A model generated the notes under the pieces. The model was given only the letters and a program-made list of their open reading frames with translations. It was not told the origin of the DNA and did no database searches. Below are positions 23,015-31,054 of a stretch of DNA of 48,711 bases, in pieces (the stretch's first letter is position 1; every line of letters begins with the position of its first letter). Made by a program: the position numbers and the translations under genes. The stretch covers positions 1-48,711 of the forward strand of contig NZ_BJND01000067.1 of the NCBI RefSeq assembly GCF_006539505.1. The letters are read 5' to 3'. The DNA is from Streptomyces spinoverrucosus (GTDB taxonomy: Bacteria; Actinomycetota; Actinomycetes; Streptomycetales; Streptomycetaceae).

Positions 23015-23866
23015 CTAGCCCGCCGCACCGACAGCCCAGTCCCCGATCCGGGCCAGGAGTTCGTCGGTGGCCGCGTGTTCGGCGTGGCCCATGCCGGGCT
23101 CCAGCCAGAGTTCGCCGTGGTCACCGGCGGCCGCGGCCAGCATGTGGGGGTGATCGACCGGGAAGTAGCCGTCGCGGTCGCCGTGGACTAGGAGCAGCGG
23201 CGTCGGCGCGATCCGGGGGACCGCCTCCACCGGCGAGAGCGGGACGGGGTTCCAGCCCCGGTGGTGGATCCGGGTGCGCAGGCCGTAGCGGCCGAGCAGG
23301 CGGCCCTCGGGGCGGGTCACCAGCCAGTGGACGCGGCGCATGGGGGCCGTACCCCGGTAGTACCAGCGGGCCGGGGCGCTCACCGACACCACCGCCTCCG
23401 TCTGCCGGCCGTGCAGCGCCGCGTGCCGCAGCACCACCGAGCCGCCCATGGAGAAGCCGACGGTCACTACGCGCGCGTGCCCCTGTTCGCGCGCCCACGC
23501 CACCGCCGCCGCCAGGTCGAACACCTCACGATCACCGACGGTCGAGCGCCCGCCGGACGCCCCGTGCCCCCGGAAGGAGAACGTGACCACGGCGCCGTAC
23601 CGCGCGAGCACCCCGGCGACCCGGCGTACGTGCGGCTTGTCGGCATCGCCGGTGAAACCGTGCGCCACGACGAACGCCGGATGGTCGGAGGGTGGCGTCA
23701 AGGTTTCGTATACGGCCGCACCCGGTTCGTATACGGCGTCGATCCGCACACCGTCTGCGGTGTGCAGAAACGTCCGCAAAGGTGCGGGTCTGCTCGCCCC
23801 GGGCGTCTCATACTTCGGACGAACAGTGGTGGATCGTGCCACTTGACCTGCCGGACCGTTGCTCAT
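23015..23866 (-). CDS. Alpha/beta hydrolase
   Basis: 283 aa. Serine hydrolase fold with nucleophile elbow GFSMGG, oxyanion region VAHGFTGD, acid loop HGDRDGYFP (Asp) and GMGHAEHA (His). A long N-terminus (~35 residues) precedes LRTFLHTADGVRIDAVYEP. ATG 23866 begins the product; CAGAAT lies 7 nt upstream, so the transcript may be leaderless. It is divergent from glnR. Esterase, lipase or peptidase activity cannot be distinguished. Confidence 0.87.
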   Translation of the reverse strand: MSNGPAGQVARSTTVRPKYETPGASRPAPLRTFLHTADGVRIDAVYEPGAAVYETLTPPSDHPAFVVAHGFTGDADKPHVRRVAGVLARYGAVVTFSFRGHGASGGRSTVGDREVFDLAAAVAWAREQGHARVVTVGFSMGGSVVLRHAALHGRQTEAVVSVSAPARWYYRGTAPMRRVHWLVTRPEGRLLGRYGLRTRIHHRGWNPVPLSPVEAVPRIAPTPLLLVHGDRDGYFPVDHPHMLAAAAGDHGELWLEPGMGHAEHAATDELLARIGDWAVGAAG

Positions 23867-23887
23867 GTGGGCTATTCTGCTGTGCAG

Positions 23888-23920
23888 AGGACTCGGGCAG
23901 CGTAGCCCCCGGGTCCTTTT
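23888..23920 (+). promoter_or_regulatory. Terminator-like hairpin plus T tract in the glnR upstream region
   Basis: AGGACTCGGG / CCCGGGTCCT (10 pairs, one G-T) is followed by TTTT, reading toward glnR. No plus-strand gene precedes it, so it is either an attenuator within the glnR leader, the end of a very short RNA, or the terminator of something transcribed from ~23880. A possible -10 TATTCT lies at 23873, without a good -35. Confidence 0.5.
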
Positions 23921-24046
23921 GTGCTTTCGGAAGCGTTGTATACGAGGCGGAGAACCGCAGGTGACCGCAGGTGTACGGGCCCCGGGATCGCAGAGCAGTG
24001 CCGCACCGCACAACGTCCTCGCAGGGACCGAGGAGGAACCAGACGT

Positions 24047-24826
24047 ATGAGTTCTCTGCTGCTCCTGACCAACGCCCTCCAGCCGTCGACGGAGGTGCTC
24101 CCCGCCCTCGGCCTGCTGCTGCACAACGTTCGTGTGGCCCCGGCGGAGGGGCCCGCCCTCGTCGACACCCCGGGCGCCGACGTCATCCTCGTCGACGGCC
24201 GGCGCGACCTCCCGCAGGTGCGCAGCCTCTGCCAGCTGCTTCGTTCCACTGGCCCCGGCTGCCCGCTCATCCTCGTGGTGACCGAGGGCGGCCTCGCCGC
24301 GGTCACCGCCGACTGGGGCATCGACGACGTACTCCTCGACACCGCCGGACCCGCCGAGGTCGAGGCACGCCTGCGCCTCGCCATGGGCCGGCAGCAGATC
24401 GTCAACGACGACTCGCCGATGGAGATCCGCAACGGCGACCTGTCCGTGGACGAGGCCACGTACAGCGCCAAGCTCAAGGGGCGCGTCCTCGACCTCACCT
24501 TCAAGGAGTTCGAGCTCCTGAAGTACCTCGCACAGCACCCGGGCCGCGTCTTCACCCGCGCCCAGCTGCTCCAGGAGGTCTGGGGCTACGACTACTTCGG
24601 CGGCACCCGCACGGTCGACGTCCACGTACGACGGCTGCGCGCCAAGCTCGGCCCCGAGCACGAGTCGCTGATCGGGACCGTCCGGAACGTCGGTTATCGA
24701 TTCGTTACGCCGGAGAAGGTGGACCGCGCCGCGGACGAAGCCAAGGCCAAGGCCGCCCGGCCAAAGCCGGAGGATGCGGACGAGAAGGCCCCGCTGGGCG
24801 CCGCCGAGGTCGCGGCCGACGCGTAA
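24047..24826 (+). CDS. glnR: GlnR, global nitrogen regulator
   Basis: 259 aa, OmpR-type. The receiver domain (1-~120) keeps Asp50 (VILVDGRRD) but lacks a normal acidic pocket; actinobacterial GlnR is an orphan that dimerises without phosphorylation. The C-terminal winged helix spans ~130-225: VLDLTFKEFELLKYLAQHPG, then RAQLLQEVWGYDYFGGTRTVDVHV. It controls nitrogen assimilation genes (glutamine synthetase, ammonium and nitrate uptake). The tail after 230 is Ala/Lys/Glu-rich. ATG 24047 has AGGAGG ten nt before it. The location opposite an alpha/beta hydrolase and before a LacI regulator is the S. coelicolor SCO4159 setting. Confidence 0.94.
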   Translation: MSSLLLLTNALQPSTEVLPALGLLLHNVRVAPAEGPALVDTPGADVILVDGRRDLPQVRSLCQLLRSTGPGCPLILVVTEGGLAAVTADWGIDDVLLDTAGPAEVEARLRLAMGRQQIVNDDSPMEIRNGDLSVDEATYSAKLKGRVLDLTFKEFELLKYLAQHPGRVFTRAQLLQEVWGYDYFGGTRTVDVHVRRLRAKLGPEHESLIGTVRNVGYRFVTPEKVDRAADEAKAKAARPKPEDADEKAPLGAAEVAADA

Positions 24827-24835
24827 CGGGCGCGC

Positions 24836-24859
24836 GGGCGCGCCCCCAGGGGAGCGCCC
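24836..24859 (+). terminator. Terminator after glnR
   Basis: GGGCGC-g-CCCC-ca-GGGG-a-GCGCCC forms a 10-bp stem with one internal mismatch, 10 bp past the glnR stop. Confidence 0.65.
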
Positions 24860-24918
24860 GCTTGCGCTGCGGTGCGCACAAGGCACCGTACGCCCTGCCC
24901 AGAGTGGGTCCATCCGCG

Positions 24919-24924
24919 TAGACT
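24919..24924 (+). promoter_or_regulatory. -10 element of LacI-type gene, leaderless layout
   Basis: TAGACT is followed by exactly 6 nt and the GTG at 24931. Confidence 0.5.
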
Positions 24925-24930
24925 CCGCGC

Positions 24931-25953
24931 GTGGCCAAGGTGACTCGGGATGATGTGGCGCGGCTGGCGGGGACCTCCACCGCCGTGGTCAGCTACGTCA
25001 TCAACAACGGACCCCGGCCGGTCGCCCCGGCCACGCGCGAGCGTGTCCTCGCCGCCATCAAGGAGCTGGGCTACCGGCCCGACCGGGTGGCCCAGGCGAT
25101 GGCCTCCCGGCGCACCGACCTCATAGGCCTGATCGTCCCCGACGCCCGCCAGCCGTTCTTCGGCGAGATGGCGCACGCGGTGGAATGGGCCGCGTCCGAG
25201 CGCGGAAAGATGGTGCTCGTCGGCAACTCCGACTACGTCGGCGAGCGCGAGGTGCACTACCTGCGGGCGTTCCTCGGGATGCGGGTCTCCGGGCTGATCC
25301 TGGTCAGCCACGCGCTGAACGACCTGGCCGCCGCCGAGATCGAGGCCTGGGACGCCCGGGTCGTCCTGCTGCACGAGCGCCCCGAGGCCATCGACGACGT
25401 CGCCGTCGTGACGGACGACCTGGGCGGCGCCCAACTCGCCGTACAGCATCTGCTCGAACACGGCTACGAGTACGTCGCCTGTATGGGCGGCACCGCCGAG
25501 ACCCCGGCCGTCGGTGACCCGGTCTCCGACCACGTCGAGGGCTGGCGGCGCGCGATGGCCGAGGCCGGGCTGCCGACCGAGGGACGGCTCTTCGAGGCGC
25601 CGTACAACCGCTATGACGCCTACCGGGTGGCCCTGGAGATCCTCTCCGGCCCGAACCGCCCGCCCGCGATCTTCTGCTCCACCGACGACCAGGCCATCGG
25701 CCTGCTGCGCGCGGCACGCGAGCTGCGCATCGACGTGCCCGGGGAGCTGGCGGTGGCCGGCTTCGACGACATCAAGGAGGCGGCGCTGGCGGACCCGCCG
25801 CTGACCACGGTCGCGTCCGACCGGTCCGCGATGGCGCGCGCGGCGGTGGACCTCGTCCTCGACGACGGGCTGCGGGTGGCGGGGTCGCGGCGGGAGCGGC
25901 TGAAGGTGTTTCCGTCGCGGCTGGTGGCGCGGCGGTCGTGCGGGTGTGCGTGA
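24931..25953 (+). CDS. LacI-family transcriptional regulator
   Basis: 340 aa. An N-terminal LacI HTH (VTRDDVARLAGTSTAVVSYVIN, ~4-25), a hinge helix region, then a periplasmic-binding-type sugar domain (DLIGLIVPDARQPFFGEMAHAVE, FCSTDDQAIGLL, LAVAGFDDIKEAAL). The C-terminus has the usual RRSCGC end. GTG start, apparently leaderless. No sugar transporter or enzyme is adjacent, so the effector cannot be guessed. An operon terminator follows at the stop codon. Confidence 0.9.
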   Translation: MAKVTRDDVARLAGTSTAVVSYVINNGPRPVAPATRERVLAAIKELGYRPDRVAQAMASRRTDLIGLIVPDARQPFFGEMAHAVEWAASERGKMVLVGNSDYVGEREVHYLRAFLGMRVSGLILVSHALNDLAAAEIEAWDARVVLLHERPEAIDDVAVVTDDLGGAQLAVQHLLEHGYEYVACMGGTAETPAVGDPVSDHVEGWRRAMAEAGLPTEGRLFEAPYNRYDAYRVALEILSGPNRPPAIFCSTDDQAIGLLRAARELRIDVPGELAVAGFDDIKEAALADPPLTTVASDRSAMARAAVDLVLDDGLRVAGSRRERLKVFPSRLVARRSCGCA

Positions 25954-25976
25954 GCAAGCCTTTGTGAAGGCTTGCT
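25953..25976 (+). terminator. Terminator at the LacI-gene stop codon
   Basis: AGCAAGCCTT-TGTG-AAGGCTTGCT is a perfect 10-bp stem that starts on the last base of the TGA. Confidence 0.75.
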
Positions 25977-26039
25977 GAGAGACCTCGGCGACCTGCGAGA
26001 AGCGGCTTTATATCGGGCATACGAGGTTCTGCCGGGCTT

Positions 26040-26072
26040 CTCAGGCAGCACTCAGGGAGCTCTCATGGTCGG
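26040..26072 (+). promoter_or_regulatory. Three 11-bp direct repeats before protease gene
   Basis: CTCAGGCAGCA, CTCAGGGAGCT and CTCATGGTCGG follow each other at exactly 11-bp spacing (26040, 26051, 26062). Eleven-base tandem half-sites are typical operators for OmpR/PhoB-type response regulators. One such regulator is encoded 1.3 kb downstream (27423), which makes it the leading candidate. Confidence 0.6.
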
Positions 26073-26083
26073 GCGACAAGCTC

Positions 26084-27136
26084 ATGGACATGACCGAGAG
26101 CCTCCGCCGAGACGGCGAGTACGAGAACCACGGGAACCACGGGAACCACGAGAACCCGTACCAGGGCGGGCAGCAGCACGCCTCCTCTCCTGTCGACCCC
26201 GAGTGGCCGCCCCCGCCGCAGTACCAGCCGACGGCCCTCCTCACGGAGCCCGTGGCCGCGCCTCCGCACTCGAAGAAGCGGCGCCGGGGACCGGTGGCGC
26301 TGCTCGCCGCCGTGGCGATCGTCGCCGCGGCCGTCGGCGGTGGCACGGCGTACGGCATCCAGGAGCTGGCCGGCAACGACACGGTGGCCTCCTCCAGCAC
26401 CAGCACGAACGTCGTGCCGTCCAGCCAGAAGGGCACGGTCGCCGGGGTCGCCAAGGCGGTCAGCCCGAGCATCGTCGAGATCAACGCCACCTCGAACGCC
26501 GGTTCGTCCACCGGCTCCGGCGTGATCATCACGAGTGACGGCGAGATCGTCACCAACAACCACGTGATCTCCGGCGCCTCCCAGATCAAGGTGACGACCA
26601 GCGACGGCAAGTCGTACACCGCGCAGGTCGTCGGCACCGACAGCGCCAAGGACCTCGCCCTGATCAAGCTGGAGGACGCCTCCGGCCTGACCGCGGCCAC
26701 CCTCGGCAACTCCGACGGCGTGCAGGTCGGCGACGAGGTCGTGGCGATCGGCTCGCCCGAGGGGCTGTCCGGCACGGTGACGAGCGGCATCGTCTCCGCG
26801 CTCGACCGCGACGTGACCGTCGCCACGGACCAGGGTCAGCAGCAACAGCAGCCGGGCGGCGGCTGGCCGTTCGAGTTCGGCGGCCAGGAGTTCAACGGCG
26901 ACACCGGGTCGTCCACGACGACGTACAAGGCGATCCAGACCGACGCGTCCCTCAACCCCGGCAACTCCGGCGGCGCGCTGATCGACATGAACGGCAACAT
27001 CATCGGGATCAACTCCGCGATGTACTCGGCGGCGGGCTCGTCGTCCGACGCGGGCAGCGTGGGCCTCGGCTTCGCGATCCCGATCAACACCGTCAAGGCC
27101 GACCTGGCGAAGCTGCGGGCGGGTTCGAGCGACTAG
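26084..27136 (+). CDS. Membrane-anchored trypsin-like serine protease (HtrA/DegP-type, no PDZ)
   Basis: 350 aa. A His/Asn/Gln-rich cytoplasmic tail, basic KKRRR patch, one membrane helix (~70-91), then an extracytoplasmic protease domain. The catalytic triad is His160 (TNNHVIS), Asp190 (KDLALIKL) and Ser295 (NPGNSGGAL). A Gln/Pro/Gly-rich insertion (~250-280) interrupts the second barrel. No PDZ domain follows. This matches SCO4157-type proteases. Start ATG 26084 or 26090. Likely regulated through the 11-bp repeats upstream and by the two-component pair that follows. Confidence 0.9.
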   Translation: MDMTESLRRDGEYENHGNHGNHENPYQGGQQHASSPVDPEWPPPPQYQPTALLTEPVAAPPHSKKRRRGPVALLAAVAIVAAAVGGGTAYGIQELAGNDTVASSSTSTNVVPSSQKGTVAGVAKAVSPSIVEINATSNAGSSTGSGVIITSDGEIVTNNHVISGASQIKVTTSDGKSYTAQVVGTDSAKDLALIKLEDASGLTAATLGNSDGVQVGDEVVAIGSPEGLSGTVTSGIVSALDRDVTVATDQGQQQQQPGGGWPFEFGGQEFNGDTGSSTTTYKAIQTDASLNPGNSGGALIDMNGNIIGINSAMYSAAGSSSDAGSVGLGFAIPINTVKADLAKLRAGSSD

Positions 27137-27153
27137 GACTACGGGAGTACAGC

Positions 27154-27327
27154 ATGATCAAGCAGGTTTCCCACGATGTGCCCGGCGCGGCGGCGACGGA
27201 TCTCGATCTCGCGCTGGAGGTGGCGTACGAACTGCACGCGCCGACGGTACGAAGGCGGGCGCCCGAGGTGGCGACGCCCGCCGCGCGCCCGAGCGCGGCC
27301 CGCCGCCGCCGTACCGCACGGGCCTGA
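27154..27327 (+). CDS. 57-aa basic protein between protease and response regulator
   Basis: ATG 27154 has GGGAG about 8 nt upstream. The protein begins MIKQVSHDVPGAAATDLDLALEVAYELHA (in two pieces: an acidic helix-like first half) and ends in a strongly basic Arg-rich tail (SAARRRRTARA). It sits between the protease stop and the response-regulator start in the same orientation. No family recognised; it could also be non-coding. Confidence 0.45.
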   Translation: MIKQVSHDVPGAAATDLDLALEVAYELHAPTVRRRAPEVATPAARPSAARRRRTARA

Positions 27328-27422
27328 ACCCCGATTCCCTCTGGTCTTTCCGGCACCGCCCGTAGACATGCGAGGCTGAGAGCGTCAGCCCCCGCCTCCC
27401 ACCGCACCCGAGGAACCCGAGC

Positions 27423-28160
27423 ATGAGCCCCGCCGAAGGCGACCGTGACCCCCAGCGCATCCTCATCGTCGACGACGAGCCGGCGGTGCGCGAAGCACTC
27501 CAGCGCAGCCTCGCCTTCGAGGGGTACGACACGGAGGTCGCGGTCGACGGCGCGGACGCCCTGGAGAAGGCGACCGCGTACCAGCCCGACCTGGTCGTCC
27601 TCGACATCCAGATGCCCCGCATGGACGGCCTGACCGCCGCCCGCCGCATCCGGGGCGCCGGCGACACCACGCCCATCCTGATGCTGACGGCCCGCGACAC
27701 GGTCGGCGACCGGGTGACCGGACTGGATGCCGGGGCGGACGACTACCTGGTCAAGCCCTTCGAACTGGACGAGCTGTTCGCCCGCATCCGCGCGCTGCTG
27801 CGGCGCAGCTCGTACGCGGCGGCGGTGGCGGCGGCCGAGGCGCAGGAGGACGAGGCGCTGGTCTTCGCCGACCTGCGCATGGACCTCGCGACGCGGGAGG
27901 TGACGAGGGGCGGGCGGCCGGTGGAACTGACGCGCACGGAGTTCACGCTGCTGGAGATGTTCATGGCCCACCCGCGCCAGGTGCTCACCCGGGAGCAGAT
28001 CCTGAAGGCGGTGTGGGGCTTCGACTTCGAGCCGTCGTCGAACTCGCTGGACGTGTACGTGATGTACCTGCGCCGCAAGACGGAGGCGGGCGGCGAGCCT
28101 CGTCTCGTCCACACGGTGCGGGGTGTGGGGTATGTGTTGCGGCAGGGCGGCGCGGAGTGA
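27423..28160 (+). CDS. OmpR-family response regulator
   Basis: 245 aa. Receiver domain with acidic pair D17/D18, phosphoacceptor D61 (VVLDIQMPRMDG), T89 (LMLTARD) and K111 (YLVKPFE). The winged-helix DNA-binding domain spans ~150-240 (PVELTRTEFTLLEMFMAHPRQ, RQVLTREQILKAVWG, SLDVYVMYLRRKT). It resembles MprA/CseB-type regulators. The stop overlaps the kinase start by GTGA. Probable targets include the upstream protease, through 11-bp repeats. Confidence 0.92.
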   Translation: MSPAEGDRDPQRILIVDDEPAVREALQRSLAFEGYDTEVAVDGADALEKATAYQPDLVVLDIQMPRMDGLTAARRIRGAGDTTPILMLTARDTVGDRVTGLDAGADDYLVKPFELDELFARIRALLRRSSYAAAVAAAEAQEDEALVFADLRMDLATREVTRGGRPVELTRTEFTLLEMFMAHPRQVLTREQILKAVWGFDFEPSSNSLDVYVMYLRRKTEAGGEPRLVHTVRGVGYVLRQGGAE

Positions 28161-29620
28161 ACAGGCTTTCCCGCCGCTTCCGCGCGCTTCCCATCCGCTC
28201 CCGTCTGGCGTTGCTGGTGGCGGCGGCGGTGGCGTTCGCGGTGGCCGCGGTCTCGGTGACGTGCTGGTTCATCGTGCAGGGGAAGCTGTACGGCCAAGTG
28301 GACGAGCAGCTCGACTCCGTCAGCTTCAGGCTGGGCGAGGACCAGCTCGCAGCTCTCCTGGCGACCTGCCCGCAGGACGTGACCGAGTCGCCCACCGACC
28401 TGCGGCCCAGGGACTACTACATGCAGGTCGTGAAGTCGGACGGCACCGCCTGCGTCTTCTCCAATTCCGCGGGTGTCCTGAAAGTCACCTCCCACGACAG
28501 GGACGTGGCGGAGGACCCCGACCTGAGCGACCGCGCCATCCACAACAGCACCGACACGGAAGGCAATGACGTACGGGTCCGAACCTCCCCCATCATGCTG
28601 GGCATCGGCCCTGCCGCTCAGGCCTACCCCGACGTCGCGCTGGAAGTCGGCGTACCCCTCAAGGAGACCCACAAGACCCTCAACGAGCTGGCCCTGCTCC
28701 TCCTCATCGTCTCCGGCATCGGAGTCGTGGGCGCCGGAGCCGCCGGTCTCGCAGTGGCCCGAGCCGGTCTTCGCCCCGTGGACAAACTCACGGAAGCCGT
28801 CGAGCATGTGGCCCGCACTGAGGACCTGACCATACGCATCCCGGTCGACGAGGACAGTGAGGACGAGGTGGCCCGCCTCTCCCACTCCTTCAACTCGATG
28901 ACATCGGCGTTGGCCAGCTCACGCGAACTGCAACAACAACTCATCGCGGACGCGGGTCACGAACTCCGCACTCCGCTCACCTCCTTGAGAACCAACATCG
29001 AACTCCTCACCCGCAGCGAGGAAACCGGCCGCCCCCTCCCCGAGGCCGACCGCAAGGCACTGCTCGCCTCGGTCAAGGCCCAGATGACGGAACTGGCGGC
29101 GCTGATCGGCGACTTGCAGGAACTGTCCCGCTCGGAGGGGCAGCGGGGTGAGCGCGTCCAGGTGATCTCGCTGGAGGACACCGTGGAGACCGCCCTGCGC
29201 AGGGCCCGCCTCCGTGGTCCCGAACTGACCATCACCGCCGACCTCCAGCCCTGGTACGTCCGGGGGGAGCCGACGGCGCTGGAGCGCGCGGTGGTCAACA
29301 TCCTGGACAACGCGGTGAAGTTCAGTCCTGAGGGCGGCACGATCGAGGTGCAGCTCGACGGCGGTGTCCTGACGGTCCGCGACCACGGCCCCGGCATCCC
29401 GGAGGACGAACTCCCCCACGTCTTCGACCGCTTCTGGCGCTCACCGAGCGCCCGCGCCCTGCCGGGCTCGGGCCTGGGCCTGTCGATCGTGGCGCGCACG
29501 GTGCAGCAGGCGGGCGGCGAGGTCACCCTGTCCCGGGCGAACGGCGGCGGCACGGTGGCCACCGTGCGGCTGCCGGGGGCGCCTACTGCTCCGCCTGAGG
29601 CGCCCCCGGGGGTGTTCTAG
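28157..29620 (+). CDS. Sensor histidine kinase
   Basis: 487 aa. TM1 (~17-40), an extracytoplasmic sensor domain of ~135 aa with two Cys (C71, C99) that may form a disulfide, TM2 (~178-202), HAMP (~203-255), HisKA with phosphorylated H268 (DAGHELRTPLTSL), and HATPase with N box NILDNAVKFS, DHGPGIP and GSGLGLSIV. The GTG start at 28157 overlaps the response-regulator stop. Its stop codon overlaps the convergent toxin remnant. The genomic pairing with a secreted-side protease suggests an envelope-stress circuit (inference). Confidence 0.92.
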   Translation: MNRLSRRFRALPIRSRLALLVAAAVAFAVAAVSVTCWFIVQGKLYGQVDEQLDSVSFRLGEDQLAALLATCPQDVTESPTDLRPRDYYMQVVKSDGTACVFSNSAGVLKVTSHDRDVAEDPDLSDRAIHNSTDTEGNDVRVRTSPIMLGIGPAAQAYPDVALEVGVPLKETHKTLNELALLLLIVSGIGVVGAGAAGLAVARAGLRPVDKLTEAVEHVARTEDLTIRIPVDEDSEDEVARLSHSFNSMTSALASSRELQQQLIADAGHELRTPLTSLRTNIELLTRSEETGRPLPEADRKALLASVKAQMTELAALIGDLQELSRSEGQRGERVQVISLEDTVETALRRARLRGPELTITADLQPWYVRGEPTALERAVVNILDNAVKFSPEGGTIEVQLDGGVLTVRDHGPGIPEDELPHVFDRFWRSPSARALPGSGLGLSIVARTVQQAGGEVTLSRANGGGTVATVRLPGAPTAPPEAPPGVF

Positions 29621-29885
29621 GCTCCCTGCCAGAAGACCAGCTCCACGATGATCTGCGGGTCTTCTGCGCGCGGCACGAAAGTGTAGGTGAGCCAGCCGTT
29701 TCCGTGGTCCAGGTACATCACGTGAGGGCCCTTGGGCTGGCTGGACCGTGCCGGCTCCACCCATATGCCGTCAGGCGCGCCGCGTCGACCATCTCACGAA
29801 CGTGATCAGGCAGGGCGTCGCGTGCAGCGAGGGCATCAAGCCGCCAGTCCATCTGCCATGGCGGCCCCATGAACTCGTCGGTCAC
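29617..29885 (-). pseudogene. Frameshifted RelE-like toxin gene partnered with DUF6247
   Basis: GTG 29885 overlaps the DUF6247 stop (GTGA). The first frame reads MTDEFMGPPWQMDWRLDAL, then ARDALPDHVREMVDAAR. After that the homologous continuation is one frame away (PDGIWVEPARSSQPKG, then VMYLDHGNGWLTYTFVPRAEDP and QIIVELVFWQGA-stop). The total is 269 bp, one short of a multiple of three, so a single-base deletion near 29781 is the simplest cause. Without it the protein would be 89 aa. WLTYTFVP and IIVELVFW fit a RelE-type small toxin fold. A sequencing error is possible. Confidence 0.75.
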
Positions 29886-30229
29886 TCGCCGGGCTCCGTC
29901 CTCAGAGCCTTGTGACGAATCTTCGACGCCTCTTCGAGGAGGGCCTTGGCCTCGGCGATGTCGGTGGACTCCGCCGCCCTGTGCTCCAGGTCGTGCAGGT
30001 GAGCGTCGAGCTTGGGATCACGGGCAATCGCGTACTCGATCCACCAGCGGGCCACGAATGCCGGAACCGGGCGAAGGTCATACGTGTCGGCGATGGCCCG
30101 CTTCCAGTGCGCGTCGAAATCAGGGAGGAGTTCGGGAGCGTGCTCGGCGATGGCCTCACGCAGCGCCTTCGGGGTCCGCTCGGGCATGGGGGGGACGTAC
30201 GAGTCACGATCCGCAGCGTGGGCAACCAT
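29882..30229 (-). CDS. DUF6247 protein, probable antitoxin
   Basis: 115 aa. It resembles streptomycete DUF6247 proteins: PPMPERTPKALREAIAEH, then FDAHWKRAIADTYDL, ARWWIEYAIARDP and LDAHLHDLEHRAAES. ATG 30229 has GGAGG nine nt upstream. The coupled downstream gene encodes a small RelE-like protein in broken form, so this is read as the antitoxin of a toxin-antitoxin pair. With the toxin dead the antitoxin may be free to decay. Confidence 0.75.
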   Translation of the reverse strand: MVAHAADRDSYVPPMPERTPKALREAIAEHAPELLPDFDAHWKRAIADTYDLRPVPAFVARWWIEYAIARDPKLDAHLHDLEHRAAESTDIAEAKALLEEASKIRHKALRTEPGE

Positions 30230-30485
30230 GATCGATGTCCTCCTTCGACGCGTCGTGTCTACGACCATAACCGCCTCGTACTTTCACATCAGTCGTTCGC
30301 GCCGGGTTTTCGCCCTACCTGGATGGCTGGGCCTCTGAGGTGTCCCAGGCGCTCCAATTCATGGATGTGACTGGACTGGTCTGACAGGGCCCCATGCCCT
30401 CCAGTCCCTGCCCAGTCACCCTCCTCCTCGCCCACTTCCTGGCCGACCCCCGGGCACCCGGCTCTGCTGACGCAAGCCACAAGCC

Positions 30486-30635
30486 CACCGGCCGAAAGCC
30501 ACCAATCCCACCCGGCGTGCCCCCACCCAGGGGTCGCCCACCCACCGGCCGAAAGCCGCCAACCCCACCCGGCGTACCCCCCACCCACGGACCGCCCACC
30601 CACCGGCCGAAAGCCGCCAACCCCACCCGGCGTCC
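30486..30635. repeat. 57-58-bp tandem repeat, about 2.6 copies
   Basis: CACCGGCCGAAAGCC starts units at 30486, 30543 and 30601. Each is followed by a (G/A)CCAA(T/C)CCCACCCGGCGT segment and a variable C-rich spacer. Non-coding. Confidence 0.75.
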
Positions 30636-30716
30636 ATGCGAAACGCTCACGCGCCCCCACCCCGGCCAACCGCCCAGCCCACCCCACCGGCCGGCCGACC
30701 TGGGCCCCCGCCTTCC

Positions 30717-30872
30717 GGGCCGCTCGCTCGCTTCTTCCCCGTGCTGGAACGAGCCGAGTCAAGGGGCGGCCGAAGGCCGATCGGCGTAGCCGACGCGGAA
30801 CGCAGCGAAGCGGAGTGAGCGCCCTTTACTCGGGTCGTGGAAGCACGACCCTGGCAAAGAAGCGGGCGGCCC
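30717..30872. repeat. Long imperfect inverted repeat, MITE-like
   Basis: The left arm begins GGGCCGCTCGCTCGCTTCTT and runs to AGTCAAGGGGCG; the reverse complement of the right arm begins GGGCCGCCCGCTTCTTTGCC and runs to AGTAAAGGGCGC. Arms are ~50 bp. The central part contains GCCGAAGGCCGATCGGC and CGCAGCGAAGCGGAGTGAG, sequence I associate with repeated streptomycete intergenic elements. No transposase is present. Confidence 0.6.
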
Positions 30873-31054
30873 GAACAGCGCGCCGGCCAGCCCGTCAATG
30901 AAGGCCGAGCACGCCGGACGGACAGCCGTCCTCGCGTTCCCTGAGGGTCCCAACGGGTCGACGTGGATTCCGGGAGATTCCGGGAGCCCGGCAACCATCC
31001 ACGCCCCAGCGGCAACTCCCCACCGACCAACCCCTCCACGAAACGGACCCGCAC

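Larger units (their letters stand above)
30230..31054. other. 825-bp stretch without a convincing gene
   Basis: It holds the DUF6247 upstream region (a -10-like TATGGT, minus strand, near 30265), a 57-58-bp tandem repeat (30486-30635), a long inverted repeat (30717-30872), and the upstream region of the pectinolytic gene. Open frames on both strands are biased, Pro/Gly-rich and have no homologous look. Confidence 0.6.

Noticed and set aside
30486..30635. CRISPR-like repeat array
   Set aside because: Only 2-3 units, spacers are similar low-complexity C-rich sequence, and no cas genes are present.
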